From assembly GCA_944325185.1 (NCBI GenBank), contig CALUZA010000025.1:1-39862 (forward strand): DNA of 39,862 bases, written 5' to 3'. Below, one piece after another: positions 1 through 8,943 of this stretch. A program made the position numbers and the translations under genes. Position 1 is the stretch's first letter, and each line of letters starts with the position of its first letter. The notes below the pieces were generated by a model, which did not search any database, was not told the origin of the DNA, and was given only the letters and a program-made list of their open reading frames with translations. Source of the DNA: Candidatus Gastranaerophilales bacterium. GTDB taxonomy: Bacteria; Cyanobacteriota; Vampirovibrionia; Gastranaerophilales; Gastranaerophilaceae.

Positions 1-121
1 CAGGACAAAAAAAATTATGTTTCAAATTTATTTTAATCAGTAGTTTGATGACTTCCTGCCAGTTCGGCATTTTCTTGAGGAATTTCTGCCGTAATTTATA
101 CATTATCACTTCAAAGGATGT

Positions 122-127
122 TGTCAA
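122..127 (-). promoter_or_regulatory. Possible minus-strand promoter firing off the left edge
   Basis: On the minus strand there is a perfect TTGACA. A TG-n-TAATGT extended -10-like element follows after 16 bases, at about 100-105. Any transcript would run off the left edge of the window. An open frame starting at 103 on the minus strand (34 codons to the edge) has no ribosome binding site and begins inside the -10 region, so I do not call it a gene. Weak prediction. Confidence 0.25.
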
Positions 128-171
128 ATAAAATTTAAAATGGCTTTTAACCTTTGTTTAAAGTGTAATGT

Positions 172-194
172 TTGTGGGTTGATTTGCCCCACAA
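172..194. repeat. Inverted repeat downstream of serC
   Basis: TTGTGGG (172-178) and CCCACAA (188-194) form a perfect 7-bp stem with a 9-base loop. It lies about 75 bases past the serC stop. No T-run follows on either strand, so it is not a standard intrinsic terminator. It could be a transcript 3'-end structure or an operator. Nothing else in 1-267 can be supported as a gene. Confidence 0.4.
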
Positions 195-267
195 CTAATA
201 TCGTATTACATAAATATTTTTTTTCAACATTATGATAATAATATTTACAAAAGTTTATATTTTTATT

Positions 268-1362
268 TTACGAATTATTTTTTTCGAATGTCATCATAAA
301 ATCAACAAGTTTTTCGACGCCTTCAATCGGCATAGCATTGTATATTGAAGCTCGCATTCCGCCAACGGTTCTGTGTCCTTTTAGCTGTACAAGTCCAGCT
401 TTTGCTGCTTCTTCTATGAATTTTTTATCTAGATCATCGGAACCTGTGATAAAAGGTACATTCATCAAAGAACGAGAATTTGGCTCAACGGTTCCCTTGA
501 AAAGCTTTGAATTATCCAAGAAATCATACAATATTTTTGCTTTCTTTTCGTTAATTTCTTGCATTTTTTTAAGACCACCTATTTTTTTAAGCCATTTAAA
601 GACTAATCCGCATATATATATTCCGTACGCAGGCGGTGTGTTATATAGACTGTCGTTATCTGAATGGGTTTTGTATTTTAACATAGTAGGACACCATGAA
701 GGAAGATCATCTCTTATTAAATCTTCTCTAATTATTACTATTTGGACTCCTGCGGGTCCGACATTTTTTTGAACTCCCGCATATATTAAGCCGTATTTGG
801 TCATATCAACCGGTTCTGATAAAAAGCAAGACGACATATCTGAAACCAAAGTTTTACCTTTGGTGTTTGGAAGATTTTTAAATTTTGTTCCGTATATTGT
901 GTTATTTTCACAAATATAGACATAATCAGCGTCAGGCGAAATTGCTAAATCTGAGCAATCCGGTATGTATGAAAAATTTTTATCTTCTGATGTTGCGATT
1001 TTATTAATTTTTCCGTATTTTTGTGCTTCATTGTATGCTTTTTTTGCCCATTGACCTGTTACAATGTAATCTGCTACTCCGTTTTTAAGGAGATTAATGG
1101 GTACCATTGAAAATTGTAAATGTGCTCCGCCTTGCAGAAATAATACCTTATAATTTTCTGGTATATTGAGCAATTCTCTTAAATCTTTTTCTGCGGTTTT
1201 AATTATATTGTCATAAATTTTGGAGCGATGAGACATTTCCATAACGGACATGCCTGAATTTTGATAATTCAACATTTCATCTCTTGCTGCTTCAAGGACT
1301 TCTATTGGTAAAACTGCCGGTCCTGCTGAGAAATTATATACTCTATTGTATTTGTTTGTCAT
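268..1362 (-). CDS. serC: Phosphoserine aminotransferase
   Basis: PLP-dependent class V aminotransferase that converts 3-phosphohydroxypyruvate and glutamate to phosphoserine in serine synthesis; SerC proteins also act on the 4-phosphohydroxythreonine precursor of pyridoxal phosphate. The 364 residues match the usual family length. The N-terminus carries the family's YNFSAGPAVLP signature (9-19). A GGA cofactor-phosphate motif lies at 78-80, and the Schiff-base lysine is K199 in AGVQKNVGPAG. The start is supported by GGAG six bases upstream. It is the last gene of a minus-strand operon, ten bases after miaB. No serA or serB is in the window. The call rests on clear whole-length family similarity. 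Confidence 0.96.
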   Translation of the reverse strand: MTNKYNRVYNFSAGPAVLPIEVLEAARDEMLNYQNSGMSVMEMSHRSKIYDNIIKTAEKDLRELLNIPENYKVLFLQGGAHLQFSMVPINLLKNGVADYIVTGQWAKKAYNEAQKYGKINKIATSEDKNFSYIPDCSDLAISPDADYVYICENNTIYGTKFKNLPNTKGKTLVSDMSSCFLSEPVDMTKYGLIYAGVQKNVGPAGVQIVIIREDLIRDDLPSWCPTMLKYKTHSDNDSLYNTPPAYGIYICGLVFKWLKKIGGLKKMQEINEKKAKILYDFLDNSKLFKGTVEPNSRSLMNVPFITGSDDLDKKFIEEAAKAGLVQLKGHRTVGGMRASIYNAMPIEGVEKLVDFMMTFEKNNS

Positions 1363-1372
1363 TTTTTTCTCC

Positions 1373-2689
1373 TTAATTTATGCTTTTTCCAAAACAACAC
1401 CAAGTTGAAACTCTTTCGATTTCTACATTTACAAATTCTCCGATTTCGTATTTTTTATTGTCGGTTAAGTGAACTACTTTGTTGTTTCTCGTTCTACCTT
1501 GAAATATGCCGTCTTTAATGCCATCAATTAACACTTCCATTGTTTTTCCTATATATTTTTCGTTTGATTTCAGATGTGCTGATTTAACTTTTTCATTGAG
1601 AATCGAAAGACGTTTTTTCTTTGTTTTCTCATCTATAAATAAATCGGTCATTTTGCCTGCTTTTGTGATTGGGCGTGGCGAATATGCTGCTGTATTTGAA
1701 TAATCAAGTTGAAGTTCGTCAATGGCTTTAATTGTATCCATAAATTCTTCTTCTGTTTCTCCAGGGAAACCTGCTATAAAATCAGATGTTATGGTGACAT
1801 CTTTTATATTGTTTCTTATTTTTTCAACAATTTCCTTGTATTGTTCAACGTTGTAGCGTCTGTTCATTGCTTTTAGGACTCTGTTATTTCCGGATTGCAT
1901 AGGAATATGAAAACATTCGCAGATTTTAGAAGCATTTTTTACTGTTTCAATAACTTCGTCGGTTATATCCGTGGGATAAGAACTTGTGAAGCGTATTCTG
2001 AAATTTCCTTCCAGCTTATCCAATTCTTTTAATAAAGTTGCAAAATTTGGTTTGTTTTCAAGATTTTTTCCGTAGCTGTCAACATTTTGACCAAGAAGCG
2101 TAATTTCTTTATATCCTTTTGAAATAATTTCTTTTGCTTCTTTTAATATTGAATTTATTTCTCTTGAACGTTCGCGTCCTCTTGTGTATGGTACTACGCA
2201 ATATGAGCAAAAATTGTTACAACCTTCCATAATTGAAAGCCATGCGTTAACGGTCTTTGCTCTTTTTATATCATAATCTTTTTCTTGAAGAGGATAATCT
2301 TCTATTGAACAAAGTCTTTGTTGTTCGATTTTTTTAAGTAAATCAGGAAGTTTGTATATATTTTGCGGTCCCATAACTAAATCCAGATATGGAAATTTTT
2401 TTAAAAGGTTTTCTCCTTCGAGTTGTGCAACGCAACCTGCTATTACTATTTTTGTTGATTTTCCTTGTGCTTTTCTTTCTTTTTTTATTCTTCCCCAATT
2501 TCCAAGACGTGAATATGCTTTATCTGCGGATAATTGTCTGATTGCACAAGTATTAACGATTAATAAATCTGCATCATATTCATTATCGGTTTCAATGTAA
2601 TCAAAATGAGATAACATACCCAAAATGCGTTCGGAATCATATTTATTCATTTGGCAACCGAGAGTATCAATATAGACATTCTTCATCAT
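1373..2689 (-). CDS. miaB: tRNA-2-methylthio-N6-dimethylallyladenosine synthase (MiaB)
   Basis: Radical SAM methylthiotransferase that adds a methylthio group to i6A37 of tRNAs reading UNN codons. An N-terminal UPF0004 domain supplies three cluster cysteines (C12 in LGCQMN, C48 in NTCAIR, C86 in AGCVAQ). The radical SAM CxxxCxxC is C157, C161, C164 in EGCNNFCSYC, followed by the family's VVPYTRGRERSR. A TRAM RNA-binding domain fills roughly the last 65 residues. The 438-residue length is normal. The start overlaps the upstream gene's stop by ATGA, which indicates translational coupling. Family members RimO and MtaB are less likely given the sequence around the radical SAM cluster. Confidence 0.95.
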   Translation of the reverse strand: MMKNVYIDTLGCQMNKYDSERILGMLSHFDYIETDNEYDADLLIVNTCAIRQLSADKAYSRLGNWGRIKKERKAQGKSTKIVIAGCVAQLEGENLLKKFPYLDLVMGPQNIYKLPDLLKKIEQQRLCSIEDYPLQEKDYDIKRAKTVNAWLSIMEGCNNFCSYCVVPYTRGRERSREINSILKEAKEIISKGYKEITLLGQNVDSYGKNLENKPNFATLLKELDKLEGNFRIRFTSSYPTDITDEVIETVKNASKICECFHIPMQSGNNRVLKAMNRRYNVEQYKEIVEKIRNNIKDVTITSDFIAGFPGETEEEFMDTIKAIDELQLDYSNTAAYSPRPITKAGKMTDLFIDEKTKKKRLSILNEKVKSAHLKSNEKYIGKTMEVLIDGIKDGIFQGRTRNNKVVHLTDNKKYEIGEFVNVEIERVSTWCCFGKSIN

Positions 2690-3990
2690 ATTATATGCGC
2701 TCCCGGAACATGTTCCAATCTTTCCATTCTTTCTTTAAGAGCACCTGATGGAGCGTAATATGGGTCTACTGTCATAATTTTTGCTGCAATATTAGGATAG
2801 AAATATATAAATCTTAGCTCACTGTCTGTTAATGGTTTTTGTGTATGAACATTTGCGTAGCGTGCTAATTCAAGAATATTTCTTGCTTCATCTTCATCAT
2901 GAAATTCCAGTTCTAATCCTTGGAATACGTTTCTAAATCCTTTAATGCCACCGTATTCACCAACGGTTATCATTCTTCCTGTTTCAATAATTTCAGGTTC
3001 GCCTCTTCCTAATTCCTCAAAATCATATAGTTCATAATTTCTTCTGTCTTTAAGCGCGCCATCAGCGTGTATTCCTGATTCATGTGCAAATGCATTAGCA
3101 CCTACTGCAACCTGATTAATTGGAATAGGTACGCCAAAAGCATAACTTGTGTATTTAGCAAGTTTCCAAGCTTTTGATATATCTATTTGAGGATCTATTT
3201 TGTATTTATCTTTGAATCCGCTTGATTTCATAATTGCAAGCAGGCAAGAGACTAAATCAGCGTTTCCTGCTCTTTCCCCCATCCCGTTTATCGCTGTATT
3301 AATCCAAGCGTCAACTCCTGCATCGATTGCTGCCTTTGCACCCATTACAGAACAAGCTACTGCCATACCTAAGTCATTATGAAAATGCAATTCTATATCC
3401 ATATTTGTTTCTTTTGCTATTTCATAAATTCTTTTATATGCATTTGTAGGATCATCAAAACCCAATGTATCACAGTATCTAAATCTGGTTGCACCGTATT
3501 TTTTACATTCTTTTGCGTATTCTATTAAATAATCCAAATCAGATCTTGAAGCATCTTCAGCATTAACACCAATTACTTTAGCATTTTGGTTAATTGCTTC
3601 GTTTATTGCTTCAAGCGTGTCGTTTAAGACATCTTTTGGAGTTTTTTTGCCTTGATATTTTCCGTTAATCATTTGATTTGATGTTGATTGGCTTAAATTT
3701 ATATACTGAAGTTTCGGGACGTTTTTAAAAGATTCCTTAACATCGCCTTTTATTGCTCTCATCCATCCTGAAAGTTTTGTTTTATTTATAACTCCTCTTT
3801 CAACGAGCTCAAGATTACCATTTAGGTAATTAATTTCGTGTCTTGTTGTTGGAAATCCAAATTCTGATTGATTAATTCCCATTTCGTTTAACATTAAGTT
3901 AATTATGGTTTTTTCGAGTTTTGCAAGCCCTAGTCTTGATGTTTGTACGCCATCCCTGTTTGTTACATCTACAAATTTTATATAGTTCAT
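2686..3990 (-). CDS. DRE-TIM metallolyase, homocitrate/2-isopropylmalate synthase family
   Basis: Claisen-condensing TIM-barrel enzyme that joins acetyl-CoA to a 2-oxoacid. The first strand reads FVDVTNRDGVQTSR, so the metal/base motif is R12-D13 in a variant NRDGVQ form rather than the common LRDGEQ. The divalent-metal site HFHND is at 202-206. NGMGERAGN (235-243) and HESGIHADG (303-311) are hallmark motifs. At 434 residues it lacks the C-terminal LeuA regulatory domain and is close to NifV/homocitrate-synthase size, with an extra tail of about 60 residues. Substrate is uncertain: homocitrate, citrate (Re-type) or isopropylmalate formation are all possible. It heads the operon with miaB and serC. 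GAGG precedes the start by five bases. Confidence 0.75.
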   Translation of the reverse strand: MNYIKFVDVTNRDGVQTSRLGLAKLEKTIINLMLNEMGINQSEFGFPTTRHEINYLNGNLELVERGVINKTKLSGWMRAIKGDVKESFKNVPKLQYINLSQSTSNQMINGKYQGKKTPKDVLNDTLEAINEAINQNAKVIGVNAEDASRSDLDYLIEYAKECKKYGATRFRYCDTLGFDDPTNAYKRIYEIAKETNMDIELHFHNDLGMAVACSVMGAKAAIDAGVDAWINTAINGMGERAGNADLVSCLLAIMKSSGFKDKYKIDPQIDISKAWKLAKYTSYAFGVPIPINQVAVGANAFAHESGIHADGALKDRRNYELYDFEELGRGEPEIIETGRMITVGEYGGIKGFRNVFQGLELEFHDEDEARNILELARYANVHTQKPLTDSELRFIYFYPNIAAKIMTVDPYYAPSGALKERMERLEHVPGAHII

Positions 3991-4017
3991 TTCTTCCTCA
4001 AATTAAGTATTAGGATA

Positions 4018-4023
4018 ATTATA
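4018..4023 (-). promoter_or_regulatory. Extended -10 promoter for the homocitrate-synthase-like/miaB/serC operon
   Basis: The minus strand reads TGATATAAT, a TG-n-TATAAT extended -10, 27 bases before the ATG at 3990. A ribosome site (GAGG) follows the predicted transcript start. No good -35 is visible, which is usual for extended -10 promoters. Confidence 0.5.
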
Positions 4024-4092
4024 TCACAATGTTTTTTTATATTATCTTTATTAATTATATTAATTTATATTAAGAAAAATTAAGAAATGGGG

Positions 4093-4138
4093 TTGCATTT
4101 TTTTTATATTGTACTAGAATTGTTATATAGATTATAAT
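4093..4138 (+). promoter_or_regulatory. Promoter region for the 270-residue hypothetical
   Basis: Two overlapping options are visible. TTGCAT (4093-4098) is followed after 16 bases by TAGAAT (4115-4120). TTGTAC (4109-4114) is followed after 18 bases by TATAAT (4133-4138). Either would leave a short leader containing the GAGG ribosome site before the GTG at 4167. Confidence 0.45.
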
Positions 4139-4166
4139 TTTGTTTTAGTCATCTTTTGAGGTAAAA

Positions 4167-4979
4167 GTGCGAATAGATAATCTTTCTAAATGTTGCAAGC
4201 CAAGACAGTTTGGTAATTTTGCAACCGACTTGCGTCCGAACAACAAAAAAGTTCGATACAAGCATTATGAGGAAATGGATAACGATACTTTGAGTGTGGT
4301 GTGTTTAACAAGAGCGTGTAATAAGGCTCAGAGTAGCGGTAAGACGAAATTAAATAAGGCAATCCCTGCGATTGTAACTGGATTAGTAGGTACAAGTATA
4401 GCATTAGCCCAACCCGGGAAATTAGCTTCGAAGGCTGCAAGAGGGTTGGGTTTTTTAGTGCTTTTGGGTTGTGTTTCTGCAATTTTTGATAAAGCAGGTT
4501 CAATTATTGGTGATGCAGTTAAGTCACATAATGAAAAAAGCGGAGATAAAAATATAGATGAAAAAGCAAGCGCTAAAATCGGAGTTATATCCGGTGCTGT
4601 TCTTGGTATTGGTTTAACTGCACTTGTTTGTTTAGCGCCTAAATATTTAAATAAATTTTTAAATAAGGATAATGCATTTGCTAAGTTTATTTCTTCGGAA
4701 AAAGATAAGTTAGCTAATGAATTAAACGAATCAAAATTGGGTAAATTCGTTGAGACAAAAATAAATCCATTTTTAGAAAAACATGGTAAATTTACAAAAG
4801 CTCTTAATGGTCTAATTCCTGTTGGTATTATTCTTGGCGGAAGCGCATCAAGCATGGTTCTTGAAAAATCTATATCTAATGATATTGCAGAAAACGCAAT
4901 TCAGGAATTTAAAAATGCTAAATTAATTCAAAAAGAAGCAAGAGAGCATTTTGATTCTATTAATGCTATTGAAGTTTAA
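4167..4979 (+). CDS. Hypothetical membrane protein with N-terminal QFGNFA motif
   Basis: I do not recognise a named family. The 270 residues start with about 60 polar residues (CKPRQFGNF near the start). They then show three Gly/Ala-rich hydrophobic segments, roughly 65-110, 137-160 and 210-230, separated by Lys-rich stretches, and end in a charged helix. The layout resembles the 620-residue protein encoded at 18814-20676: a short polar leader with an F-x-G-type motif, then small-residue membrane spans. The GTG start is chosen because TGAGG sits five bases before it and there is no upstream in-frame alternative with a site. It is a single-gene unit with its own promoter and a strong terminator. 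Probably an inner-membrane protein. Confidence 0.75.
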   Translation: MRIDNLSKCCKPRQFGNFATDLRPNNKKVRYKHYEEMDNDTLSVVCLTRACNKAQSSGKTKLNKAIPAIVTGLVGTSIALAQPGKLASKAARGLGFLVLLGCVSAIFDKAGSIIGDAVKSHNEKSGDKNIDEKASAKIGVISGAVLGIGLTALVCLAPKYLNKFLNKDNAFAKFISSEKDKLANELNESKLGKFVETKINPFLEKHGKFTKALNGLIPVGIILGGSASSMVLEKSISNDIAENAIQEFKNAKLIQKEAREHFDSINAIEV

Positions 4980-5004
4980 TTTTATAAGAATATAAATTAA
5001 TAAG

Positions 5005-5031
5005 AAGCGTCTAAATTGATAGACGCTTTTT
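5005..5031 (+). terminator. Intrinsic terminator, probably shared by convergent genes
   Basis: AAGCGTCTA and TAGACGCTT form a perfect 9-bp stem around a 6-base loop, followed by T-rich sequence on the plus strand. It ends the 270-residue gene. It also lies just past the convergent ArnT-like gene, where the opposite-strand T-run is poorer. Confidence 0.9.
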
Positions 5032-5043
5032 ATTTTGTGTGTT

Positions 5044-6738
5044 TTACTTGATAGTGTCTTTGTATATTTTATAGACTTTTCCGCTTTTTATTTCTTTAAA
5101 TTCTTTTTTATCATCTAAGTCATTAATTTTTGTTCTTGTTAATACATAGACATTTTTGCCTTTGTTTTTGTGAATATAATCTATTAGTTCATCATAGTTA
5201 TCTTTATTGCTTGTTACTATGTATTTTATTTTTTTGTTTGGATTTAGTATTGAATATTTTGCACTAAAGCCATATGTTACTGTTTGAGAATTTTTTTGTT
5301 GATTTATAAAAGCTGCATATTCTTCAAGTTCATCTTGGGCAAAACTTGTGTAGTATGGTATTCCAAAATCACATGTTATATATACTGCTCCAATCATAAG
5401 TGCCAAGTGAAAAACAAATGTTTGAAACAGTTTTTCTTTTTTAATTGAATCAAATGCATAAAGTGAAATTATAAATATATATATTAGCGATGGAAATGCA
5501 AATGTTGTTGCGTTGTCTATGTAAAATTCAAAATCATCAGGTAAGATTGCTTTGTATACAAGTGCAAAAACAAGCCCTGAAAATGAGATAACAGCGAATA
5601 AAACAGAGTTAATATAATTTGAAATTCTGAGTTCTTTTTTGTTTTCTCCATATTGAATTGCTCTAAACCACAAGTTTCCAATTATAAGAGATAAAGCAGG
5701 AAACATTGTCAAAATATATGGCGGAAGCTTTGTGCTTGCGCTTGAAAAAAATAAAAATACACAAATAGCGTATGTATATGCAAATGCCATTGCTTTTTTG
5801 TCTGGAGTGTCTATGCTAAAAGGTTTTTTAAGTTTAATTCTGTTTATGAGTTTTTTGAAATCTTTTACAAGAACAACAATGAAATTAAAAGTCCATGGGA
5901 TTAGTCCTGCTAAAATAATCGGGACATAAAATAAAAATGGTTGTTTTCTTCCGAGTCCTTCAGAGTTTAGGAGTCTTGCAAAATGATGTTTCAATATGTA
6001 CATATTTATCCAATCGGCACCGTATGCTTTATATATCATTATGTGCCAAGGGAGTGAAATTAAAAGAAAAAGAATTAATCCCGGTATAATATATATAGGC
6101 TTAAATATTTCTTTGATTTTATTGAAAATAAGATAAGTAAAAAATACTACCATAGCAGGTACGGCAAGTCCTATAAAACCTTTTGCAAGAATAGATATTG
6201 CCATAAAAATGTAGCCAAAATACCAGCATATTTTTTTGTTTTTTTCATTTTCTATAAACAGCGGAAGAACAGCGCAATATATTGCACACATTGAAAATAC
6301 CATAAAATTTAAATCCAATATGGCTACATGTGTGAATACTAAAAACCAAGCAGATGCTAATAAAACGCTTGCGCTTAAAAAACCAAAAAGTTTGTCGTTT
6401 AAAATTCTTTTTGCAAAAAAGTATGTAAAAAGAACACCAAAACTGCCGACAAATCCTGTTGCAAATCGGCTTGCAAAAATGCTTTGTGCGTTAAAAAACT
6501 TAAATGATAAGACATTTAACCAGAAATATAATGGAGGCTTTTCTAAAAAAGGCTCAAAGTTTAATATGGGAGTTAAATATTCTTTTGTCAGATACATATA
6601 TTTGCTCATATTAACGTATCTTGTTTCATCTATATCAATTAAAGGGTATATTCCTATGTTTGAAAAGATAAAAAGAATGCAACCTAAAATTAGTAATAAT
6701 ATATAACAAGGCTCTATATCTATTTTTTTATTATTCAT
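5044..6738 (-). CDS. ArnT/PMT-type polyprenyl-phosphate-sugar glycosyltransferase
   Basis: Integral-membrane GT-C glycosyltransferase that moves a sugar from a polyprenyl phosphate donor to a lipid or protein on the outer face of the inner membrane. The 564 residues show about 12 hydrophobic spans, then a soluble C-terminal part from about residue 465. The first periplasmic loop has the acidic motif DIDETRYVNMSKYM (D35, D37, E38) and FLEKPPLYFWL (64-74), both typical of ArnT and related family 39/83 enzymes. Whether it adds aminoarabinose to lipid A cannot be told, and no other arn genes are nearby. The start directly abuts the mazG stop, with AGAGG upstream. The gene ends at a shared terminator. 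Confidence 0.85.
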   Translation of the reverse strand: MNNKKIDIEPCYILLLILGCILFIFSNIGIYPLIDIDETRYVNMSKYMYLTKEYLTPILNFEPFLEKPPLYFWLNVLSFKFFNAQSIFASRFATGFVGSFGVLFTYFFAKRILNDKLFGFLSASVLLASAWFLVFTHVAILDLNFMVFSMCAIYCAVLPLFIENEKNKKICWYFGYIFMAISILAKGFIGLAVPAMVVFFTYLIFNKIKEIFKPIYIIPGLILFLLISLPWHIMIYKAYGADWINMYILKHHFARLLNSEGLGRKQPFLFYVPIILAGLIPWTFNFIVVLVKDFKKLINRIKLKKPFSIDTPDKKAMAFAYTYAICVFLFFSSASTKLPPYILTMFPALSLIIGNLWFRAIQYGENKKELRISNYINSVLFAVISFSGLVFALVYKAILPDDFEFYIDNATTFAFPSLIYIFIISLYAFDSIKKEKLFQTFVFHLALMIGAVYITCDFGIPYYTSFAQDELEEYAAFINQQKNSQTVTYGFSAKYSILNPNKKIKYIVTSNKDNYDELIDYIHKNKGKNVYVLTRTKINDLDDKKEFKEIKSGKVYKIYKDTIK

Positions 6739-7500
6739 TTAATCCTCTTTTTCCGTAAGTTTTTTGGCTTTTGTCCAAAGTTCATTGTATTCATCAAATG
6801 TTAATTCGCATATATTTTTTTCTGATAATTCTTCTAATTTATTAAATCTTTTTATAAACTTTTTATTTGCTTTTGCAAGAGCTAATTCAGGATCAATTTC
6901 ATTCCATCTTGCAACATTAACAAGAGAAAAAAGTATATCTCCCAATTCTTCTTCTTTTTCTTCTTTTGATTTTGCATTTTTAAATTCTTCAATTTCGCTC
7001 AAAAAACATTCTTCAACCTGTTTTTCATTCTTCCATTCAAAACCTGCTCTTGCGGCTTTTTTTGAGATTTTCATACAACGCAAAAGTGAAGGCAAAGTAG
7101 ATGGGATACCATCAAGAATTTTTTTGCGTTCTTTTTTTTCTTCAGCTTTTAATTTTTCCCAATTTTGAAGAATTTTTTTAGTATCTTTTGTTTTCTCTTC
7201 TCCAAAAACATGCGGATGGCGATGAATTAATTTATCGTTTAAAATTTTTGCAACATCTTCTATGTTGAATTCATTATTGTCATCTGCTATTTGAGAATGT
7301 AGTACAACTTGTAAAAGAACATCCCCGAGTTCTTCTTTTAAATGTTCAATATTGTTTTCATCAATGGCTTCAACTGCTTCATAAGCTTCTTCGAGCATAT
7401 TTTGTCTTATTGTTTTATGTGTCTGTGCTCTGTCCCATTCGCATCCTTCAGGAGATCGCAGCATTTTTACTATTTCTATTAATTTTTTAAGATTACTCAT
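6739..7500 (-). CDS. mazG: Nucleoside triphosphate pyrophosphohydrolase MazG
   Basis: House-cleaning enzyme that hydrolyses NTPs to NMP and pyrophosphate. The 253 residues contain the tandem MazG all-alpha domains. The first has LRSPEGCEWDRAQTH (14-28), EExxE metal ligands (E37, E38, E41) and EELGD (56-60). The second repeats the pattern with EELGDILFSLVNVARW in the C-terminal half. Length matches two-domain MazG, not the short phage type. A TATAAT lies at 7518-7523 on the minus strand, giving a short leader with only a weak GGAC site. First gene of a two-gene unit with the ArnT-like enzyme. Confidence 0.95.
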   Translation of the reverse strand: MSNLKKLIEIVKMLRSPEGCEWDRAQTHKTIRQNMLEEAYEAVEAIDENNIEHLKEELGDVLLQVVLHSQIADDNNEFNIEDVAKILNDKLIHRHPHVFGEEKTKDTKKILQNWEKLKAEEKKERKKILDGIPSTLPSLLRCMKISKKAARAGFEWKNEKQVEECFLSEIEEFKNAKSKEEKEEELGDILFSLVNVARWNEIDPELALAKANKKFIKRFNKLEELSEKNICELTFDEYNELWTKAKKLTEKED

Positions 7501-7554
7501 AATTTATCGTCCGATTAATTATATTCAAATATACCATAGAAATGTTTTTTGTAC

Positions 7555-7582
7555 TTTACTAAACATATTTTTACGTTAAAAT
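7555..7582 (+). promoter_or_regulatory. Possible promoter for the ArsB/NhaD-type transporter
   Basis: TTTACT (7555-7560), a 16-base spacer and TAAAAT (7577-7582) precede the GAGGAG ribosome site at 7611-7616. The match is moderate in an AT-rich gap. Confidence 0.3.
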
Positions 7583-7620
7583 TAACTTATTAACTGTTTT
7601 CAGACAATTTGAGGAGAATT

Positions 7621-8943
7621 ATGGAATATTTACATGAATTTATTTCCAATAATGCAATTTTAACTTCTGCATTAATTTTATTAGTTGCTTATGTTTTTAT
7701 TGCATGGGAAAAAATACCAAAAGTGGTAATTGCCTTATTGGGTGCATCTTTGACTTTGTTTTTAGGTTTGCTTGCAACCGAAAAAACACACGATAATATA
7801 GCATCTTATTTTGTTTCATTTATTGATTTTAATGTAATATTTTTACTTGTTTCAATGATGATAATTGTTCACATTGCTTCAAAATCAGGCATGTTTACTT
7901 GGCTTGCAAATGAAATTTTAAAGAAAACAAAAGGCAAACCAAAACTTGTTCTTGCAGCTTTGGCTGTATTTACAGCGGTTGCGTCTGCATTTTTGGACAA
8001 TGTTACAACAGTAATTCTTGTTATGCCAATAACATTTGCTGCTTGTAAATTGCTGGACATTAATCCTGTTCCTTTTTTAATTAGTGAAATTTTCTGTTCT
8101 AATATTGGTGGAACTGCAACTTTGATTGGTGACCCTCCAAATATTATTATTGGTTCTGCCGCAAACTTTAGTTTTATGGATTTTGTCCGTGAATTAACAG
8201 GTGTTGTATTTGTTATTATGGTAGTTGTAATAGCGCTTTTAATCTTTATATACAGAAAAGAATTAAAATCTTCACCTGAAAAAATGGAACTTGTTTCAAA
8301 AATTGATAATTCAAAATCGATTACCGATATGTCACTTGCAATTCGCTCAGGAATCGTTCTTTTACTTGTTATATTAGGATTTATTTCACATGATATTTCT
8401 CATATACCAACATTCTTAATTGCAATGATTGGCGCAAGTGTGCTTTTGATATTTGAAAAACCTGCTGAAGTTCTGGTTGAAGTAGAGTGGAATACAATAT
8501 TCTTCTTTGTCGGTTTGTTTATAATTATCGGTGGTTTAGAAGAATCCGGCGGTATCGCTCTTATGGCAAAATGGCTTTTAGATGTTACTCAAGGTTCTCA
8601 AACTGCAACATCTATGATAATTTTATGGGCATCAGGTATTTTATCAGGAATTATAGATAATATACCTTATACAGCTACAATGGCTCCAATGATTGCAACA
8701 ATTGAACAAACCATGGGTCATGCTTATGCGCATCCATTGTGGTGGTCGTTAGCACTTGGTGCATGTTTGGGTGGAAACATGACAATAATTGGCGCTGCTG
8801 CAAATGTTATAGTATCTGAAAATGCTAATAAAGCAGGATATCCGATTTCATTTATGAAGTTTTTAAAATATGGTATAATTGTTACTATGATATCTTTATT
8901 GATATCTGCCGTATATATATATTTTAGATTTTTAGTTCATTAA
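7621..8943 (+). CDS. ArsB/NhaD (ion transporter superfamily) membrane transporter
   Basis: Polytopic inner-membrane transporter of 440 residues in the ArsB/NhaD/P-protein group, which moves anions or exchanges cations for protons. It has about ten or more hydrophobic spans in two halves. Signatures are SAFLDNVTT (122-130) and SNIGGTATLIGDPPN (160-174), with a matching second-half SGIIDNIPYTATMAP. These are diagnostic of the superfamily, but the substrate cannot be assigned; no arsR or arsC is nearby. I chose ATG at 7621 because GAGGAG sits four bases before it; an in-frame TTG at 7609 lies on the ribosome site itself. The stop overlaps the ruvB start (TAATG). Confidence 0.88.
   Translation: MEYLHEFISNNAILTSALILLVAYVFIAWEKIPKVVIALLGASLTLFLGLLATEKTHDNIASYFVSFIDFNVIFLLVSMMIIVHIASKSGMFTWLANEILKKTKGKPKLVLAALAVFTAVASAFLDNVTTVILVMPITFAACKLLDINPVPFLISEIFCSNIGGTATLIGDPPNIIIGSAANFSFMDFVRELTGVVFVIMVVVIALLIFIYRKELKSSPEKMELVSKIDNSKSITDMSLAIRSGIVLLLVILGFISHDISHIPTFLIAMIGASVLLIFEKPAEVLVEVEWNTIFFFVGLFIIIGGLEESGGIALMAKWLLDVTQGSQTATSMIILWASGILSGIIDNIPYTATMAPMIATIEQTMGHAYAHPLWWSLALGACLGGNMTIIGAAANVIVSENANKAGYPISFMKFLKYGIIVTMISLLISAVYIYFRFLVH

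Noticed and set aside
1..103. Minus-strand frame of 34 codons running off the left edge
   Set aside because: No ribosome site, no recognisable product, and it overlaps the only promoter-like element there.
338..772. 144-codon plus-strand frame antisense to serC
   Set aside because: Shadow of a highly conserved serC; no promoter, ribosome site or recognisable product.
7609..7620. TTG start for the ArsB/NhaD-type transporter
   Set aside because: This TTG overlaps the GAGGAG ribosome site that serves the ATG at 7621.
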